64,000 nt of DNA from Gracilibacillus ureilyticus (GCF_900111195.1 NZ_FOGL01000022.1:1-64000); one strand, 5' to 3'. Counted from the first letter of the stretch, positions 1 through 8,755 are shown. The notes: generated by a model not told the origin, from the letters alone. Program-made: numbers and translations.

Positions 1-1
1 C

Positions 2-217
2 TTACAGTACAAACTAAAAGAACAAGGGAAACAACTGATCAAAATTGACAAATGGTTTCCATCTACTAAAACTTGTTCGTGTTGTGGAAATACCCAACCA
101 ATGCCTATGAATGTTAGGATGTATGTTTGTTCTTGCGGACTAAATCTTGATAGAGACTACAATGCTGCGCTAAACATAAAAAAAGAAGGCATTCGCATAT
201 TAACAAGTGCCGAATGA
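2..217 (+). CDS. tnpB: TnpB (IS200/IS605 family), C-terminal part, cut by window edge
   Basis: An open frame from base 2 to a TGA at 215-217 encodes 71 residues with the C-terminal signature of TnpB RNA-guided nucleases: a CSCCG and CSCG zinc-finger pair followed by NLDRDYNAALNI, where the Asp after R is the last RuvC-like catalytic residue. The 5' part lies outside the window. Family knowledge: TnpB uses an omega RNA made from the element's 3' end to cut donor sites. It is related in its right-end sequence, but not identical, to the second tnpB at 38077-39210. Whether the full protein is intact cannot be seen. Confidence 0.9.
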   Translation, partial: LQYKLKEQGKQLIKIDKWFPSTKTCSCCGNTQPMPMNVRMYVCSCGLNLDRDYNAALNIKKEGIRILTSAE

Positions 218-343
218 AAGGATAAACTCTTGGAACAAGAGGGTTAGCTTGGTCTATTTCGTCAGCTGCCAAAAGGGACGATTACCCAAGAAGCCCCCAC
301 TTCAAGCAACCCGTAAGGGTGGTAAGTGGTGGGAGTAGTTCAC
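218..343 (+). ncRNA. IS605-type right end / omega-RNA 3' region of the first TnpB element
   Basis: Non-coding sequence after the tnpB stop. About 45 bases (284-330) are nearly the same as bases 39305-39350 behind the second tnpB, including CCCACTTCAA and a later AAGTGG that can pair as a hairpin. TnpB elements express this 3' region as the guide-RNA scaffold. The likely right end is TTCAC at 339-343, by comparison with TTCAA at 39357-39361. Sequence from about 344 would then be the guide segment. Ends are inferred. Confidence 0.6.
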
Positions 344-379
344 TTGGTTATGGAAGTTTCGATAAAGGAGAATGGACAT

Positions 380-940
380 ATGAAAACAGAAAAAGAAATA
401 ATGCTCGCAGGGGAAATGTACAATCCTGCTGATCCGCAATTAATGGGGGAACGGGAGAATGCGCGCCGTCTTGTAAGACTATATAACCAAACGTTAGAAA
501 CAGAGATTGATAAGCGGACAGAAATGCTGAAAGAATTGCTTGGCTCTACGGGAGAGACTGTTTATATGGAGCCGAATATTCGGTTTGATTATGGCAGTAA
601 TACATATGTTGGGGAAAATTTTTTCGCAAACTTTGACTGTACGATACTCGATGTTTGTGAAGTGAGAATTGGAGATAACTGTATGCTGGCACCCGGTGTG
701 CAGATTTACACAGCAACACATCCAATTGATCCAACAGAACGCAATTCGGGAAAAGAGTATGCCAAGCCGATTACAATAGGTGATAATGTCTGGATTGGCG
801 GAAGTGCGATCATAAATCCAGGGGTGACGATTGGCAACAATGCGGTTATTGCTTCAGGTGCTGTCGTGACAAAGGATGTACCGGATAATACAGTAGTTGG
901 CGGCAATCCTGCCAGAGTAATCAGGCAGATTGAAGTATAA
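380..940 (+). CDS. maa: Sugar (maltose/galactoside-type) O-acetyltransferase, LbH family
   Basis: A 186-residue left-handed beta-helix acetyltransferase of the Maa/LacA/NodL type, which moves acetyl from acetyl-CoA to sugar hydroxyls in the cytosol. Residues 1-55 form the usual helical N-terminal domain. Hexapeptide repeats (IGDN, IGNN, VGENFF) fill residues 70-180, and His114 in TATHPID is the catalytic His position. Length fits the family. The start at 380 is chosen over the in-frame 326 because AAGGAG lies at 365-370 and family members begin there. It sits directly downstream of the TnpB element, so its original promoter may be displaced. Substrate is not predictable. Confidence 0.9.
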   Translation: MKTEKEIMLAGEMYNPADPQLMGERENARRLVRLYNQTLETEIDKRTEMLKELLGSTGETVYMEPNIRFDYGSNTYVGENFFANFDCTILDVCEVRIGDNCMLAPGVQIYTATHPIDPTERNSGKEYAKPITIGDNVWIGGSAIINPGVTIGNNAVIASGAVVTKDVPDNTVVGGNPARVIRQIEV

Positions 941-949
941 TTTTTCTGC

Positions 950-1453
950 CTATTCATTCAGAAATAAAACCATCTGTTCTTCGTCATAATAAGTATCTTC
1001 GAATTTCATGGCATTTTTTTCGAAAGAAATTACTTGAAATCCTTTGGTGGAATATAGGTTTTTCGCACGTTCATTTGTTGCAACAACAGATAAATAAACT
1101 TGTTCAAGTCCTTCCAGCTGCCTTGCATGCTGGAGGGTTTTTGTTAATAATGCTTTTCCAATTCCTTTTCTCTGATGACCTGGCTTGACATAAAAAGCAA
1201 CGATAATTGCGCGGTGATGTAACTTGATTAATGATTCTCTTCTCAGTGTGATCATTCCGATAAGAGATGTTTTGAGAAAAGCACCAAAAGTGTAGCTGCC
1301 CGTATTTTCTAAAAACTGACTGTACCTATCGATATTATTTTTCTTCTCTTCTTCATAGCTGACGGCAAATGCGGTAGGGCAGCTTTGCAATGCTTCGAGA
1401 CGCAGGGTGCGATATTTTTCTGAATCTCCTGCTGAAAGCTGTCTGATTTCCAT
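950..1453 (-). CDS. GNAT family N-acetyltransferase
   Basis: A 167-residue GNAT protein (acetyl-CoA-dependent N-acetylation). The acetyl-CoA-binding motif A reads QRKGIGKALL near residues 94-103, followed by the conserved NERAKNLYSTKGF helix and strand near residues 125-140. The ATG has AAAGGAATG upstream. It converges with the sugar acetyltransferase, with only 9 bases between the stops. The substrate is unknown. Confidence 0.88.
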   Translation of the reverse strand: MEIRQLSAGDSEKYRTLRLEALQSCPTAFAVSYEEEKKNNIDRYSQFLENTGSYTFGAFLKTSLIGMITLRRESLIKLHHRAIIVAFYVKPGHQRKGIGKALLTKTLQHARQLEGLEQVYLSVVATNERAKNLYSTKGFQVISFEKNAMKFEDTYYDEEQMVLFLNE

Positions 1454-1476
1454 TAGATCATTCCTTTAACTGGTTT

Positions 1477-1863
1477 CTAGTTCCCTGATACACTGGTAAA
1501 AGCTGTCTCAGTTCCGTTGATAAACAGTCTGACCGTTTCATAATTCTTATCAACGTCCACTTTATAAAATCTTTCAGGATTTAAGGAAGTGCCGGAAATT
1601 TCACCTTCATAAAGAAGATCCAATGTATCCTCATTTACTTCCAGTGAGAAAGATTCATCACTGTAAGCGACATCGGAACCTTTGAAATAGACAAACAATG
1701 ATTCATCTTTATTATCATAATAAAGGTGGACACCATTTTCATCAAATGATTGTATATCAACAGGCGGCGCTTGTTTGCTCACTTTTTCGACAGACTCATA
1801 TGGGTTAGCATTACAACCTGTCATGTACAAAATGCTAAGCAGTAGAATCAATAATTTTTTCAA
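1477..1863 (-). CDS. Small secreted lipoprotein, unknown function
   Basis: Read from a TTG at 1863, which follows AAGGGGGA by seven bases. This gives 128 residues starting with two Lys, a hydrophobic stretch and the lipobox YMTGC near residue 16, so a type II signal peptide and membrane-anchored lipoprotein are expected. An in-frame ATG at 1890 would put nine polar residues before the Lys pair and is less likely. The mature part is acidic and shows no domain I recognise. It lies 23 bases upstream of the GNAT gene on the same strand and may be co-transcribed with it. Confidence 0.75.
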   Translation of the reverse strand: MKKLLILLLSILYMTGCNANPYESVEKVSKQAPPVDIQSFDENGVHLYYDNKDESLFVYFKGSDVAYSDESFSLEVNEDTLDLLYEGEISGTSLNPERFYKVDVDKNYETVRLFINGTETAFTSVSGN

Positions 1864-2030
1864 TAAAAATCCCCCTTGGAAGCGATTCATTACATGAATG
1901 TATTATATCATAATGGTAAGGTGATTTTTGGTGAAAGTTTCTTATGAATGCGCGCTCACGCTATGGGGAGGTGAGGGTGTGGGCGGATGTTCCTTACTTG
2001 CACCATTAGGATACCGTTTTTTGGAGGTTT

Positions 2031-2102
2031 ATGTTGAAAAAAACTAGATACTTTAAGAAGATATTCGAGTTTGATGGTAAGATGTTTATAGGGAGGGGGT
2101 AA
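2031..2102 (+). CDS. Possible 23-residue leader ORF
   Basis: ATG at 2031 follows GGAGG with five bases of spacing and opens a short basic ORF (begins MLKKTRYFKK) that ends two bases before the ATG of the membrane protein at 2105. The close stop/start spacing suggests translational coupling. There is no homology evidence, so this could be a leader peptide or chance. Confidence 0.35.
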   Translation: MLKKTRYFKKIFEFDGKMFIGRG

Positions 2103-2104
2103 CT

Positions 2105-2443
2105 ATGAATAAGATAGATATTGTTATGATGATATATGTAACTTTTATGATTTTAGCTACTGTTATAAGCGTTAAGTATGGTTCGGCAATGATTAAGAAA
2201 ACAGGATTATTTCTACCGCAAACTCTTATTGCAGGCACTGTTAACTTAGTATTAGGTGTGTTCGGAATAATAGGATGGCTTTTCTATTCTTGGGGAGTTA
2301 ATGAATTCCTTTTCTTTGGAGGATTAGTGTCAGGGGTGGGTTTATTGGTTGTTGGAGAAGTTGTTTTGCTTTCCATCCTATTTTCAAGGCGTAATAAATG
2401 GATACAGATATACCATGATAGTTTAAATGGAAGCAGCAGGTAA
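2105..2443 (+). CDS. Small membrane protein, unknown
   Basis: 112 residues with three hydrophobic segments at about residues 6-24, 38-62 and 68-93 and a basic C-terminal tail (SRRNKW). The start is preceded by GGGAGGGGG. I do not recognise a family. It follows the short ORF at 2031-2102 immediately, and nothing is annotated downstream for about 570 bases. Confidence 0.65.
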   Translation: MNKIDIVMMIYVTFMILATVISVKYGSAMIKKTGLFLPQTLIAGTVNLVLGVFGIIGWLFYSWGVNEFLFFGGLVSGVGLLVVGEVVLLSILFSRRNKWIQIYHDSLNGSSR

Positions 2444-3011
2444 ACTTGGAATTCGAAATAAAAGCCTTCTGAATTGCTGCAAAAAACTATATTCAACTTA
2501 ATCTTTGAAAATAAATTAAAATCGCTATAGCGGGTACGAATATCTAATTTAGAAACCAGACAAACATGGATCGAATGTTATTTTTGCCTTTCGAATCAGC
2601 TGGAAAAATACAAAAAATGGTTCCGAGCTTTTAAATTAGCTTAGAACCATTTCTGTCACTTGTGGTGCCCTTGGTGTTATAATCCTCCCAGTTTAGTATG
2701 CTGAAATCTTTAGTTCTGAGGTGGGGACTGAAGAAAATAAGATTAATAATTGAGAATACCTGAAAGTGTGCAGGCATTCCAATGGTCTCCAACGGCACTC
2801 AGCCGCCGTCCGAAAACCTTGAGCACCGAATTTTAATCAGCGAAGGCATTCAAAACCTGTCCAAAAGCCATGAGCACTGAATTTTTAAACACGAAGGCAT
2901 TCGCGCCTGACCTTCAGCTAGAGCTGTTCCCGCACGATGCTGAATATCTCAATCCAGTGCAATTTCCTTATCTCTCAGTCAACTGTTTTTACTATGTTCT
3001 TTAGCCATTCA
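2444..3011. other. Gene-free interval with a hairpin and a 51-bp direct repeat
   Basis: No convincing ORF. The strand-symmetric element AAATGGTTC (2615-2623) / GAACCATTT (2644-2652) can form a hairpin. A 44-base unit occurs at 2808-2851 and again at 2859-2902, 51 bases apart, each holding GAGCACYGAATTTT and ending AAGGCATTC. A weaker third echo ends near 2800. Confidence 0.6.
2808..2902. repeat. Two-copy 51-bp-period direct repeat
   Basis: Copies at 2808-2851 and 2859-2902 differ at roughly ten of 44 positions. Shared blocks are GTCC, AAAA, GAGCAC, GAATTTT and GAAGGCATTC. It lies between convergent genes; no function is evident. Confidence 0.7.
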
Positions 3012-3998
3012 TTAATATTTAAATAGCATGGCAATCATTTCGTGGCCGGCACCGATTGTCCAGAATAGTACAGTATCTCCCCGCTTGATCTGGCCGGATT
3101 TTATTCCTTCATAAAGACAGATGAGTGGGCTGCTTGTTGTGGTGTATCCGTATTTGTCCCCAACATAAATGATCTTTTCCCAATTCATATCAAAATGATT
3201 CTGGATTTTTTTAATGTTGGATAATGCAAATTGAGAAAAACAGAAGGAATCGACATCATGAATAGTTAATCCGTTTCTCTCCAGCAATTCCTCTATCATT
3301 TCACACGCGACTGGAATAGCCATGGCACCATCGAATGGAAGGAAATCAATGTAGTCCTCTATGCCTCTTGATTGGGAGAACCCTTTCGGAGGATAGACAA
3401 TGTTATCTTTATTGCTCGAATCCACTTCATAAATAGAGTCAATAAATCCAGTGTTTTCTTCTTCTGTCTTCACCAGAATAACGGCTGCCGCAGCATCGGC
3501 GAAGTTAGCATATGTAATTTCCTGTTCTGGGTTTGCGATTAAACTGTTCGCATCTGATCCAATAACAAGTGCTGTATTTAGTTGATCGTTTGTCATCATA
3601 TACCGTGCAGCTGTATCAATGGAAGCAGTCATTCCCGCACAGCATGCATTTGTATCAAGGATCATTGTACGGTTATGGGCACCGATCGCATTATGTACAT
3701 ACATGGCATTGGTAGGTAACGTTTTTTCGGGAACTTGTGTGGAAAATAGAATCATGTCAATATCTTTCCCGGTTAGTTCTGCCTGTTTTAATACTCTTTC
3801 AGCAGCTTCAATTCCCATTGTTAACGTATTTTCTTTGTCATTATCGATAATATAACGTTCGTCTCTTCCCATCACTTCAAGAAAATGCCGAATGTCTTTA
3901 CCCTGCTTTTCAAAATGCTTGTAATAGAAATCGTTTGTTACGACATTATCTGGGTGATAAACCGCAACTTCTTTAATCTGGATGTTGTTCTTTTCCAT
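3012..3998 (-). CDS. KAS III-like (FabH-fold) protein with substituted His and Asn
   Basis: 328 residues with the thiolase fold of 3-oxoacyl-ACP synthase III. The nucleophile Cys is kept (Cys120 in NACCAG). Aligning the C-terminal third to E. coli FabH without gaps puts Ser255 (FSQFALSNI) where FabH has the catalytic His of PHQANLRI, and Tyr285 (YGYTTTSS) where FabH has the Asn of HGNTSAAS. The triad is therefore Cys-Ser-Tyr. Decarboxylating condensation normally needs the His and Asn, so acyl transfer or another role is more likely (inference). The start has AAAGGAGAAAGAG upstream. It follows a STAS-like gene on the same strand, with a terminator between them. Confidence 0.85.
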   Translation of the reverse strand: MEKNNIQIKEVAVYHPDNVVTNDFYYKHFEKQGKDIRHFLEVMGRDERYIIDNDKENTLTMGIEAAERVLKQAELTGKDIDMILFSTQVPEKTLPTNAMYVHNAIGAHNRTMILDTNACCAGMTASIDTAARYMMTNDQLNTALVIGSDANSLIANPEQEITYANFADAAAAVILVKTEEENTGFIDSIYEVDSSNKDNIVYPPKGFSQSRGIEDYIDFLPFDGAMAIPVACEMIEELLERNGLTIHDVDSFCFSQFALSNIKKIQNHFDMNWEKIIYVGDKYGYTTTSSPLICLYEGIKSGQIKRGDTVLFWTIGAGHEMIAMLFKY

Positions 3999-4050
3999 GT
4001 TTCTCTTTCTCCTTTTTCTTCTCAGAAATTTCTCTGTTAATAATAAAATG

Positions 4051-4077
4051 AAGAGCCACTCAGCAAGAATGGCTCTT
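4051..4077 (-). terminator. Rho-independent terminator after the STAS-like gene
   Basis: AAGAGCCA / TGGCTCTT stem with an 11-base loop, followed on the minus strand by a T-rich run. It lies between the STAS-like gene and the KAS III-like gene, so the latter needs its own promoter or partial read-through. Confidence 0.75.
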
Positions 4078-4089
4078 ATTCTCTATAGA

Positions 4090-4440
4090 TTAAGATGCAG
4101 CTTCTGTTACTTCTGATATTGCCTGAAGGCCTGCATTTCTTGATATTCTGGTTAATTGCATTTTTAAAATATTATTCTCTTTAATCATATAGGTGATCTT
4201 TTTAAAGCCTGTGTTTTTATACATTTTCATTACTTCTTCCAAATTTGCACCCATCTCTGGTGTTAGGACTTTCATCTCGGTACAATCTACCATTAGTTCA
4301 AATTCCTCGCCATTTATCGGACCAATTTTAGCGTTATATTCCTTAACAAACAGCTCCGCATCTTCCATAGTCATTTTCCCCGCTACGGCCATATTGACTA
4401 CTTTTTTTGATGGATCTACTAAAATTGTGGTTTTACTCAT
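4090..4440 (-). CDS. STAS-like domain protein (SpoIIAA-like fold)
   Basis: 116 residues with the alternating beta-alpha pattern of STAS/SpoIIAA-like proteins: a first strand near VNMAVAGKM, a central strand FELMVDCTEM near residues 47-56, a helix NLEEVMKMY and a strand FKKITYMI. There is no enzyme motif. The start follows AAAGGAG. It is upstream of the KAS III-like gene and could be its partner, but that is inferred only from the neighbourhood. Confidence 0.65.
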   Translation of the reverse strand: MSKTTILVDPSKKVVNMAVAGKMTMEDAELFVKEYNAKIGPINGEEFELMVDCTEMKVLTPEMGANLEEVMKMYKNTGFKKITYMIKENNILKMQLTRISRNAGLQAISEVTEAAS

Positions 4441-4838
4441 TTTCTTATTTTCTCCTTTTATGTATGATTATATAGACCTAAATCATTATACCATACGTTT
4501 TATATTTTGGGATAAAAAATGTCGAAAAAATGAATAAAAAGTAGTTTTATTTTCCCTTAATAGGTATAAAGGCACATTTTTTGAGGGGTCAGTCTATTTT
4601 TATATCTGGATTCTAACATTTCTGTCAAAAGAATAATAAAGTTATTCATCATCACTAAAAGCAGTGGGGAGGCCTTGTTTGAAGAATAAGTCGGGTTTGA
4701 TCATCAAAGGAGGTAGTGAAATACTCGGGTTTGAAGAATAAGTCAAATAGCCGGACGGTTCAATGAAGAATACATCCGGCGTGCTTTTCTGTCCATCAAC
4801 TGAGGCAATTTTTTCTAAAAAATCGAGCAGATTAATGG

Positions 4839-5936
4839 TTATTGATATGCTTTCATACTTTTACGGTAGTAAATTATTATCCGGAGAAAATGATACAGCC
4901 AGAATAATAATCCCGCCAGTAACAGTGTTCGGGTAATCCCTGATAAGCTCCAGGAGATGAAGGGCTCCTCATAATCGAGGGTGTTGGCGTACAGTGCAAT
5001 AGATGAGATCAGGATAATATAGATGCTCATACTAATATTCATTTTAAAAGCCCGTTTTATTGATTGTTTTTGTTCTTTCATATCATATGAAAATTGCGGA
5101 ATAGGCTCATTCTCCCTATATGGCATTGCCCAAATCGAGTAATTTAACACTGTGACATTTGAAGAATATTTCAATTGCCATCCGACTTCTTTATGTGCAG
5201 AAAAAAAGGATGGCTGCACTTTGTATTCAAAAACACATTCATATTTTATTGTGGTGGGCGCTGTCTTCCGAAAAGTAAAGAGTGTTGCTGTTACTTTTTC
5301 AAGTACATAACCTTCCAATGCCAGCTGTTCCAGCCACTTGCTGGTTTCCTCGAGACGATACATCCATCCTGGCTTTAGTTTCCACACTTTTTTTCCATTG
5401 GATACTGGATCAATTGTTGCATCCATCTCAAGGACTTCAAATCGCCGGTAGGATTTGAAAATGTAAGCAGCAATACAGGCAAGTGCTATCGCTTCACCGA
5501 GAAATAACAATAAAAGCCAGATATTTTGCTGATCCATGAATGATAAAATAATGAAGCTGATCAGCAAAATTGGCATCTGCAAGGCAAGCTGGAATATTAC
5601 TATAGCTACAGCTGTATATGCATGCGTACGATTCCGCTTCAAGATAGAGTCTCTAGGTGGATATATTTGAATAATTTCAGTTACATTAGAAACGAATAAC
5701 CACTTTCCTGCAGATGCAGCGATATTCCATCCTTCATTTTTAAGAGTTTCAGGTAAAGTTTTGGCATATTGTATCCGGTAATGGATCTTCTTTTTCTCAC
5801 CTTTTTCAAAAGTAAATACTCTTGACCACAGATTAACATCAGTGACATGCCAGCCTTGTTCTGCCATGATGGAGAGCCATTGTTCGGTCTTGTTGATCTG
5901 ATAACTCCAAAATAATCTTGCTTTTTTTATGATCAT
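4839..5936 (-). CDS. DUF2812 domain membrane protein
   Basis: 365 residues. Two DUF2812-like blocks (EQWLSIMAEQGWHVTDV near residues 18-35 and SKWLEQLALEGYVLEKV near 200-216) alternate with four hydrophobic segments at about 105-130, 138-160, 300-320 and 330-355. Its ATG overlaps the stop of the upstream PadR gene by four bases, a translationally coupled pair. In Firmicutes such genes are usual PadR targets. The molecular role is unknown. Confidence 0.85.
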   Translation of the reverse strand: MIIKKARLFWSYQINKTEQWLSIMAEQGWHVTDVNLWSRVFTFEKGEKKKIHYRIQYAKTLPETLKNEGWNIAASAGKWLFVSNVTEIIQIYPPRDSILKRNRTHAYTAVAIVIFQLALQMPILLISFIILSFMDQQNIWLLLLFLGEAIALACIAAYIFKSYRRFEVLEMDATIDPVSNGKKVWKLKPGWMYRLEETSKWLEQLALEGYVLEKVTATLFTFRKTAPTTIKYECVFEYKVQPSFFSAHKEVGWQLKYSSNVTVLNYSIWAMPYRENEPIPQFSYDMKEQKQSIKRAFKMNISMSIYIILISSIALYANTLDYEEPFISWSLSGITRTLLLAGLLFWLYHFLRIIIYYRKSMKAYQ

Positions 5937-6256
5937 TTGAAATCCTCCTCGTAACGTAAGACATTGGCATGAACTTCTTTTAATCGTTCCATTTCCACCT
6001 GGATTAACTGTTTTCCCAACTGGGTAATTTCATAAATGGTTTTTCTTTTTTCATCTGCATAAATGGTGATAACTTGATCCCTTTGCATTTTCGTCAAGGT
6101 TCCATAAATAGTTCCAGAACCTACCTTTACTCTGCCATTTGTCATTTCCTCTACACGTTTGATGATGCCATATCCGTGTCTTGGTTCTGTTAATGACAAT
6201 AAGATGTAGAAAGCAGTTTCTGTCATTGGCACATATTTTTTTATCACTTTTTTCAA
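5933..6256 (-). CDS. PadR family transcriptional repressor
   Basis: 107 residues with the PadR winged helix: TETAFYILLSLTEPRHGYGIIKRV, then the recognition region VGSGTIYGTLTKM, and a C-terminal helix for dimerisation. Translation starts at TTG (6256-6254) nine bases after AGGAG. It is first in a two-gene operon with the DUF2812 protein. Two TATGTC-type dyads lie just upstream, which fits autorepression. Confidence 0.9.
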   Translation of the reverse strand: MKKVIKKYVPMTETAFYILLSLTEPRHGYGIIKRVEEMTNGRVKVGSGTIYGTLTKMQRDQVITIYADEKRKTIYEITQLGKQLIQVEMERLKEVHANVLRYEEDFK

Positions 6257-6269
6257 AATATTCAGCTCC

Positions 6270-6326
6270 TAATATGTCGTGTTGTGACATATATCGTAAA
6301 TTGACTATATCACACTGTGACATAGT
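6270..6326 (-). promoter_or_regulatory. PadR operon promoter with two inverted-repeat operators
   Basis: Two dyads precede the padR start: TATGTC-N7-GACATA (proximal) and TATGTCACAGTGTGATA (distal). Both resemble the ATGTNA..TNACAT sites bound by PadR proteins. A TTGATC / TATAGT pair spaced 18 bases apart overlaps the distal dyad on the minus strand, so binding would block RNA polymerase. Confidence 0.6.
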
Positions 6327-6448
6327 TGATCAATAAAAAGTGAGCAAAAGTATGGAAGAAAGATCCATCATATTATCTTATGTTTAGGTTTTTGGCATGT
6401 TTTCCCTGACATTCTTTCAAATTCTGTCTAATATAGACGTTTGCAGGG

Positions 6449-6477
6449 CACACCTCTTCTCACGCTGTCATATGATA
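6449..6477 (+). promoter_or_regulatory. Sigma-K promoter of gerE
   Basis: CACA (6449-6452), 16 bases, then CATATGATA (6469-6477). This matches the Bacillus sigma-K consensus mACm-N16-CATAnnnTA, and B. subtilis gerE is sigma-K dependent. The -10 ends 61 bases before the start codon. Confidence 0.75.
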
Positions 6478-6538
6478 CATTGACTAAGTAATACCCTCTT
6501 ACTATAACGCCCTAAAGTCAGCAAGGAGGGGTTCACAT

Positions 6539-6763
6539 TTGAAAGACAATGACTACAAGCCGAAGCAATTACTAACGAAACGAGAAAGAGAAGTATTCGA
6601 ATTACTAGTACAAGACAAAACAACGAAGGAAATCGCCCAGGAACTTTTTATCTCACAGAAAACGGTGAGAAATCATATCTCAAACGCAATGCAGAAGTTG
6701 GGTGTTAAGGGGCGCTCACAAGCTGTAGTAGAATTGTTGCGCATGGGCGAATTAGAGCTTTAA
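6539..6763 (+). CDS. gerE: Spore regulator GerE (LuxR-type HTH)
   Basis: 74 residues, the same length as B. subtilis GerE. The stretch from LLTKREREVFELLVQDKTT to LLRMGELEL matches it almost residue for residue as I recall that protein. It is a stand-alone LuxR-type four-helix HTH with no receiver domain. GerE acts late in the mother cell to switch on and off coat genes. TTG start follows GGAGGGG. The sigma-K promoter upstream and the terminator downstream make it a single-gene unit. It marks the host as an endospore former. Confidence 0.97.
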   Translation: MKDNDYKPKQLLTKREREVFELLVQDKTTKEIAQELFISQKTVRNHISNAMQKLGVKGRSQAVVELLRMGELEL

Positions 6764-6775
6764 CTGAACTAACCG

Positions 6776-6813
6776 AAAACCAGTTATCACTTTTGGCGGA
6801 TAGCTGGTTTTTC
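6776..6813 (+). terminator. Terminator of gerE
   Basis: AAAACCAGTTATC pairs with GATAGCTGGTTTT (one wobble), followed by a T-run. Confidence 0.8.
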
Positions 6814-6829
6814 TGTTATAGAAAGAAAA

Positions 6830-6859
6830 GACCAGTGATCCCATCCATGATCACTGGTC
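6830..6859 (-). terminator. Terminator of the chemoreceptor gene
   Basis: Perfect 11-bp stem GACCAGTGATC / GATCACTGGTC with CTTTTCTTTC after it on the minus strand. Confidence 0.8.
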
Positions 6860-6868
6860 CTTCTGATT

Positions 6869-8548
6869 TTATACTTCGAATTTTTTTACTAAAAGCTGCA
6901 GTTCTTCGGCTAATCTAGCTAATTCCTCTGAACTTGAGGAAACTTCCTGCATTGTACTTGATGATTGTTGAGCGGAAGCAGATGTTTCTTCAATTCCTGC
7001 TGCGGATTGTTCTGAAACAGAAGCAATTTCCTCAACACTTGTACTCATTTCCTGTGTATTGGAAGTAATTTCTGCTAATGTTTCGGAAATGCTTTGAACA
7101 TTAATCCCCATCTTGCTTACCGCATTTGTGATTTGGTCAAAAGTCTGCCCTGTCTGCTGAATCTGGTTCGTTCCTTTTTCTACTTCGTTATACCCATTTT
7201 CTAATGCACCCACAACATGCGTTGTTTCCGACTGGATAGCTGTAACAATTCCGGTGATTTCGCCAACCGATTCTGATACTTGCTCTGCCAGTTTTCTTAC
7301 TTCATCTGCCACAACTGCGAAGCCTTTTCCATGTTCCCCGGCACGGGCTGCTTCGATCGCTGCGTTTAATGCTAATAAGTTGGTTTGTTCGGCGATTTCT
7401 TCGATCACACCTACAAGCTTTGTTACTTCTTTTGATTTATTGTCCAATCCTTTCACACTTTGGACGGAACCTTGAATCAACTCATCAATGACTCCCATCT
7501 GGGATACAGAGGAACGCATCATGTCGCTTCCCTGCTCGGTTAATGCAATGACATCATTAGACGAATTCGTTACTTGTTCACTCTGACCAGAAGATTGATT
7601 TACTTTTTCGACAAAAGTACTCATATTGTCTGCCAAATCACTTGCATGATTGGCCTGTGATTCCGCACCTGATGACAATTCTTCCATTGTTGTGGAAATT
7701 TGTTCAGATCCCTGCATCACTTCATTGGCTGATTGTGTCAGTTCTTCGCTTGATCCCAGCACTTTATCTGTCGCATCGGTTACAGAAGTAATCAATGTTT
7801 TTAACTGGGACTGCATTTCATTTGTTGCACGGACTAATTCTCCGATTTCGTCTTTACGTTTGCTCTTAAGTGTCTCGCCACGGAGATTTCCTGCAGCCAC
7901 TTCTTTTAACCGCGTAGCAAGCTGTGTCATGGGTTTACCGATTGCACGGCCCATGAAAATACCGACAGCGATTGCTATAATGACTGCTATGATACTAATT
8001 ATAATGATAAATGTTTCTAAGATATTAGAAAGATTTTGACTTTCTTCAAATGCTTCTTCGGCAAGTTCATCATTCAACGTCCTTAATTCCTGTAACTCTG
8101 CTCTTGCTGCACGGAAAACTTCCCCACCTTGCTGTATCCCTTGAATAGCGGTATCATATTCCTCTGCCTTTATGGCTGCAACATTTGCCTGCACGATTTC
8201 AGAAAAGGCCTGCCAGTTTTGGATAAAATCATCAAGGACACGCTCTTCCTTCATAAATTCATAGGAACCGTAACTTTGCAGAATTTCATTTAACTGCTCA
8301 ATATTCTCTAAAGCTTTCTCGGTCCTCTCTGTATCCTCATCCACAACACTTGTCAGCATTTGAACTCGTGTGTTTTCCATTAATTGAGTCATATCAATTA
8401 AATAAGAGGTAGACTTTAATCTTTCATTATACATACTATCTGTACTACTGTTGATTGCAGTTAATCCAAGAAACGCTGCAACTCCCAGTATTACAACTAC
8501 CACTGCCAAAATCATGTACGACATTACCAATTTCCCTGTTATTTTCAA
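6869..8548 (-). CDS. Methyl-accepting chemotaxis protein
   Basis: 559 residues. TM1 is at about 8-30, an extracytoplasmic four-helix-bundle sensor (4HB_MCP type) at about 31-178, TM2 at about 180-199, HAMP at about 200-253, then a long cytoplasmic coiled coil. The hairpin tip carries the invariant [19 protein letters not shown] followed by [14 protein letters not shown]. It would signal through CheW/CheA to the flagella. The ligand cannot be predicted. It is monocistronic, ending at a strong terminator. Confidence 0.95.
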   Translation of the reverse strand: MKITGKLVMSYMILAVVVVILGVAAFLGLTAINSSTDSMYNERLKSTSYLIDMTQLMENTRVQMLTSVVDEDTERTEKALENIEQLNEILQSYGSYEFMKEERVLDDFIQNWQAFSEIVQANVAAIKAEEYDTAIQGIQQGGEVFRAARAELQELRTLNDELAEEAFEESQNLSNILETFIIIISIIAVIIAIAVGIFMGRAIGKPMTQLATRLKEVAAGNLRGETLKSKRKDEIGELVRATNEMQSQLKTLITSVTDATDKVLGSSEELTQSANEVMQGSEQISTTMEELSSGAESQANHASDLADNMSTFVEKVNQSSGQSEQVTNSSNDVIALTEQGSDMMRSSVSQMGVIDELIQGSVQSVKGLDNKSKEVTKLVGVIEEIAEQTNLLALNAAIEAARAGEHGKGFAVVADEVRKLAEQVSESVGEITGIVTAIQSETTHVVGALENGYNEVEKGTNQIQQTGQTFDQITNAVSKMGINVQSISETLAEITSNTQEMSTSVEEIASVSEQSAAGIEETSASAQQSSSTMQEVSSSSEELARLAEELQLLVKKFEV

Positions 8549-8695
8549 TATTGTACCCCCAATTTTAGTTTCACGGTGTAATTGACGACTGTAACTTTAG
8601 ATCTAGTAAAATCATCACTAAAAATATATCGACATATTATGACAAATGTTTAGTATATTCAGTATATTTTTTCAGGGAAACCTATTTGTTCTTAC

Positions 8696-8722
8696 ACGTG
8701 AAACTTCAGATAGCATATGATG
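8696..8722 (+). promoter_or_regulatory. Possible sigma-K promoter of the appendage-like genes
   Basis: CATATGATG at 8714-8722 matches the sigma-K -10 CATAnnnTA in all but the last base, with AC at 8696-8697 near the right -35 distance. It lies 33 bases before the ATG at 8756. Confidence 0.4.
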
Positions 8723-8755
8723 ACAATATGGACAAATGCTAAAGGAAGAACTGTG

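Noticed and set aside
7650-8039. 129-residue ORF antisense to the chemoreceptor gene
   Set aside because: Shadow of a highly regular coiled-coil coding sequence on the other strand.
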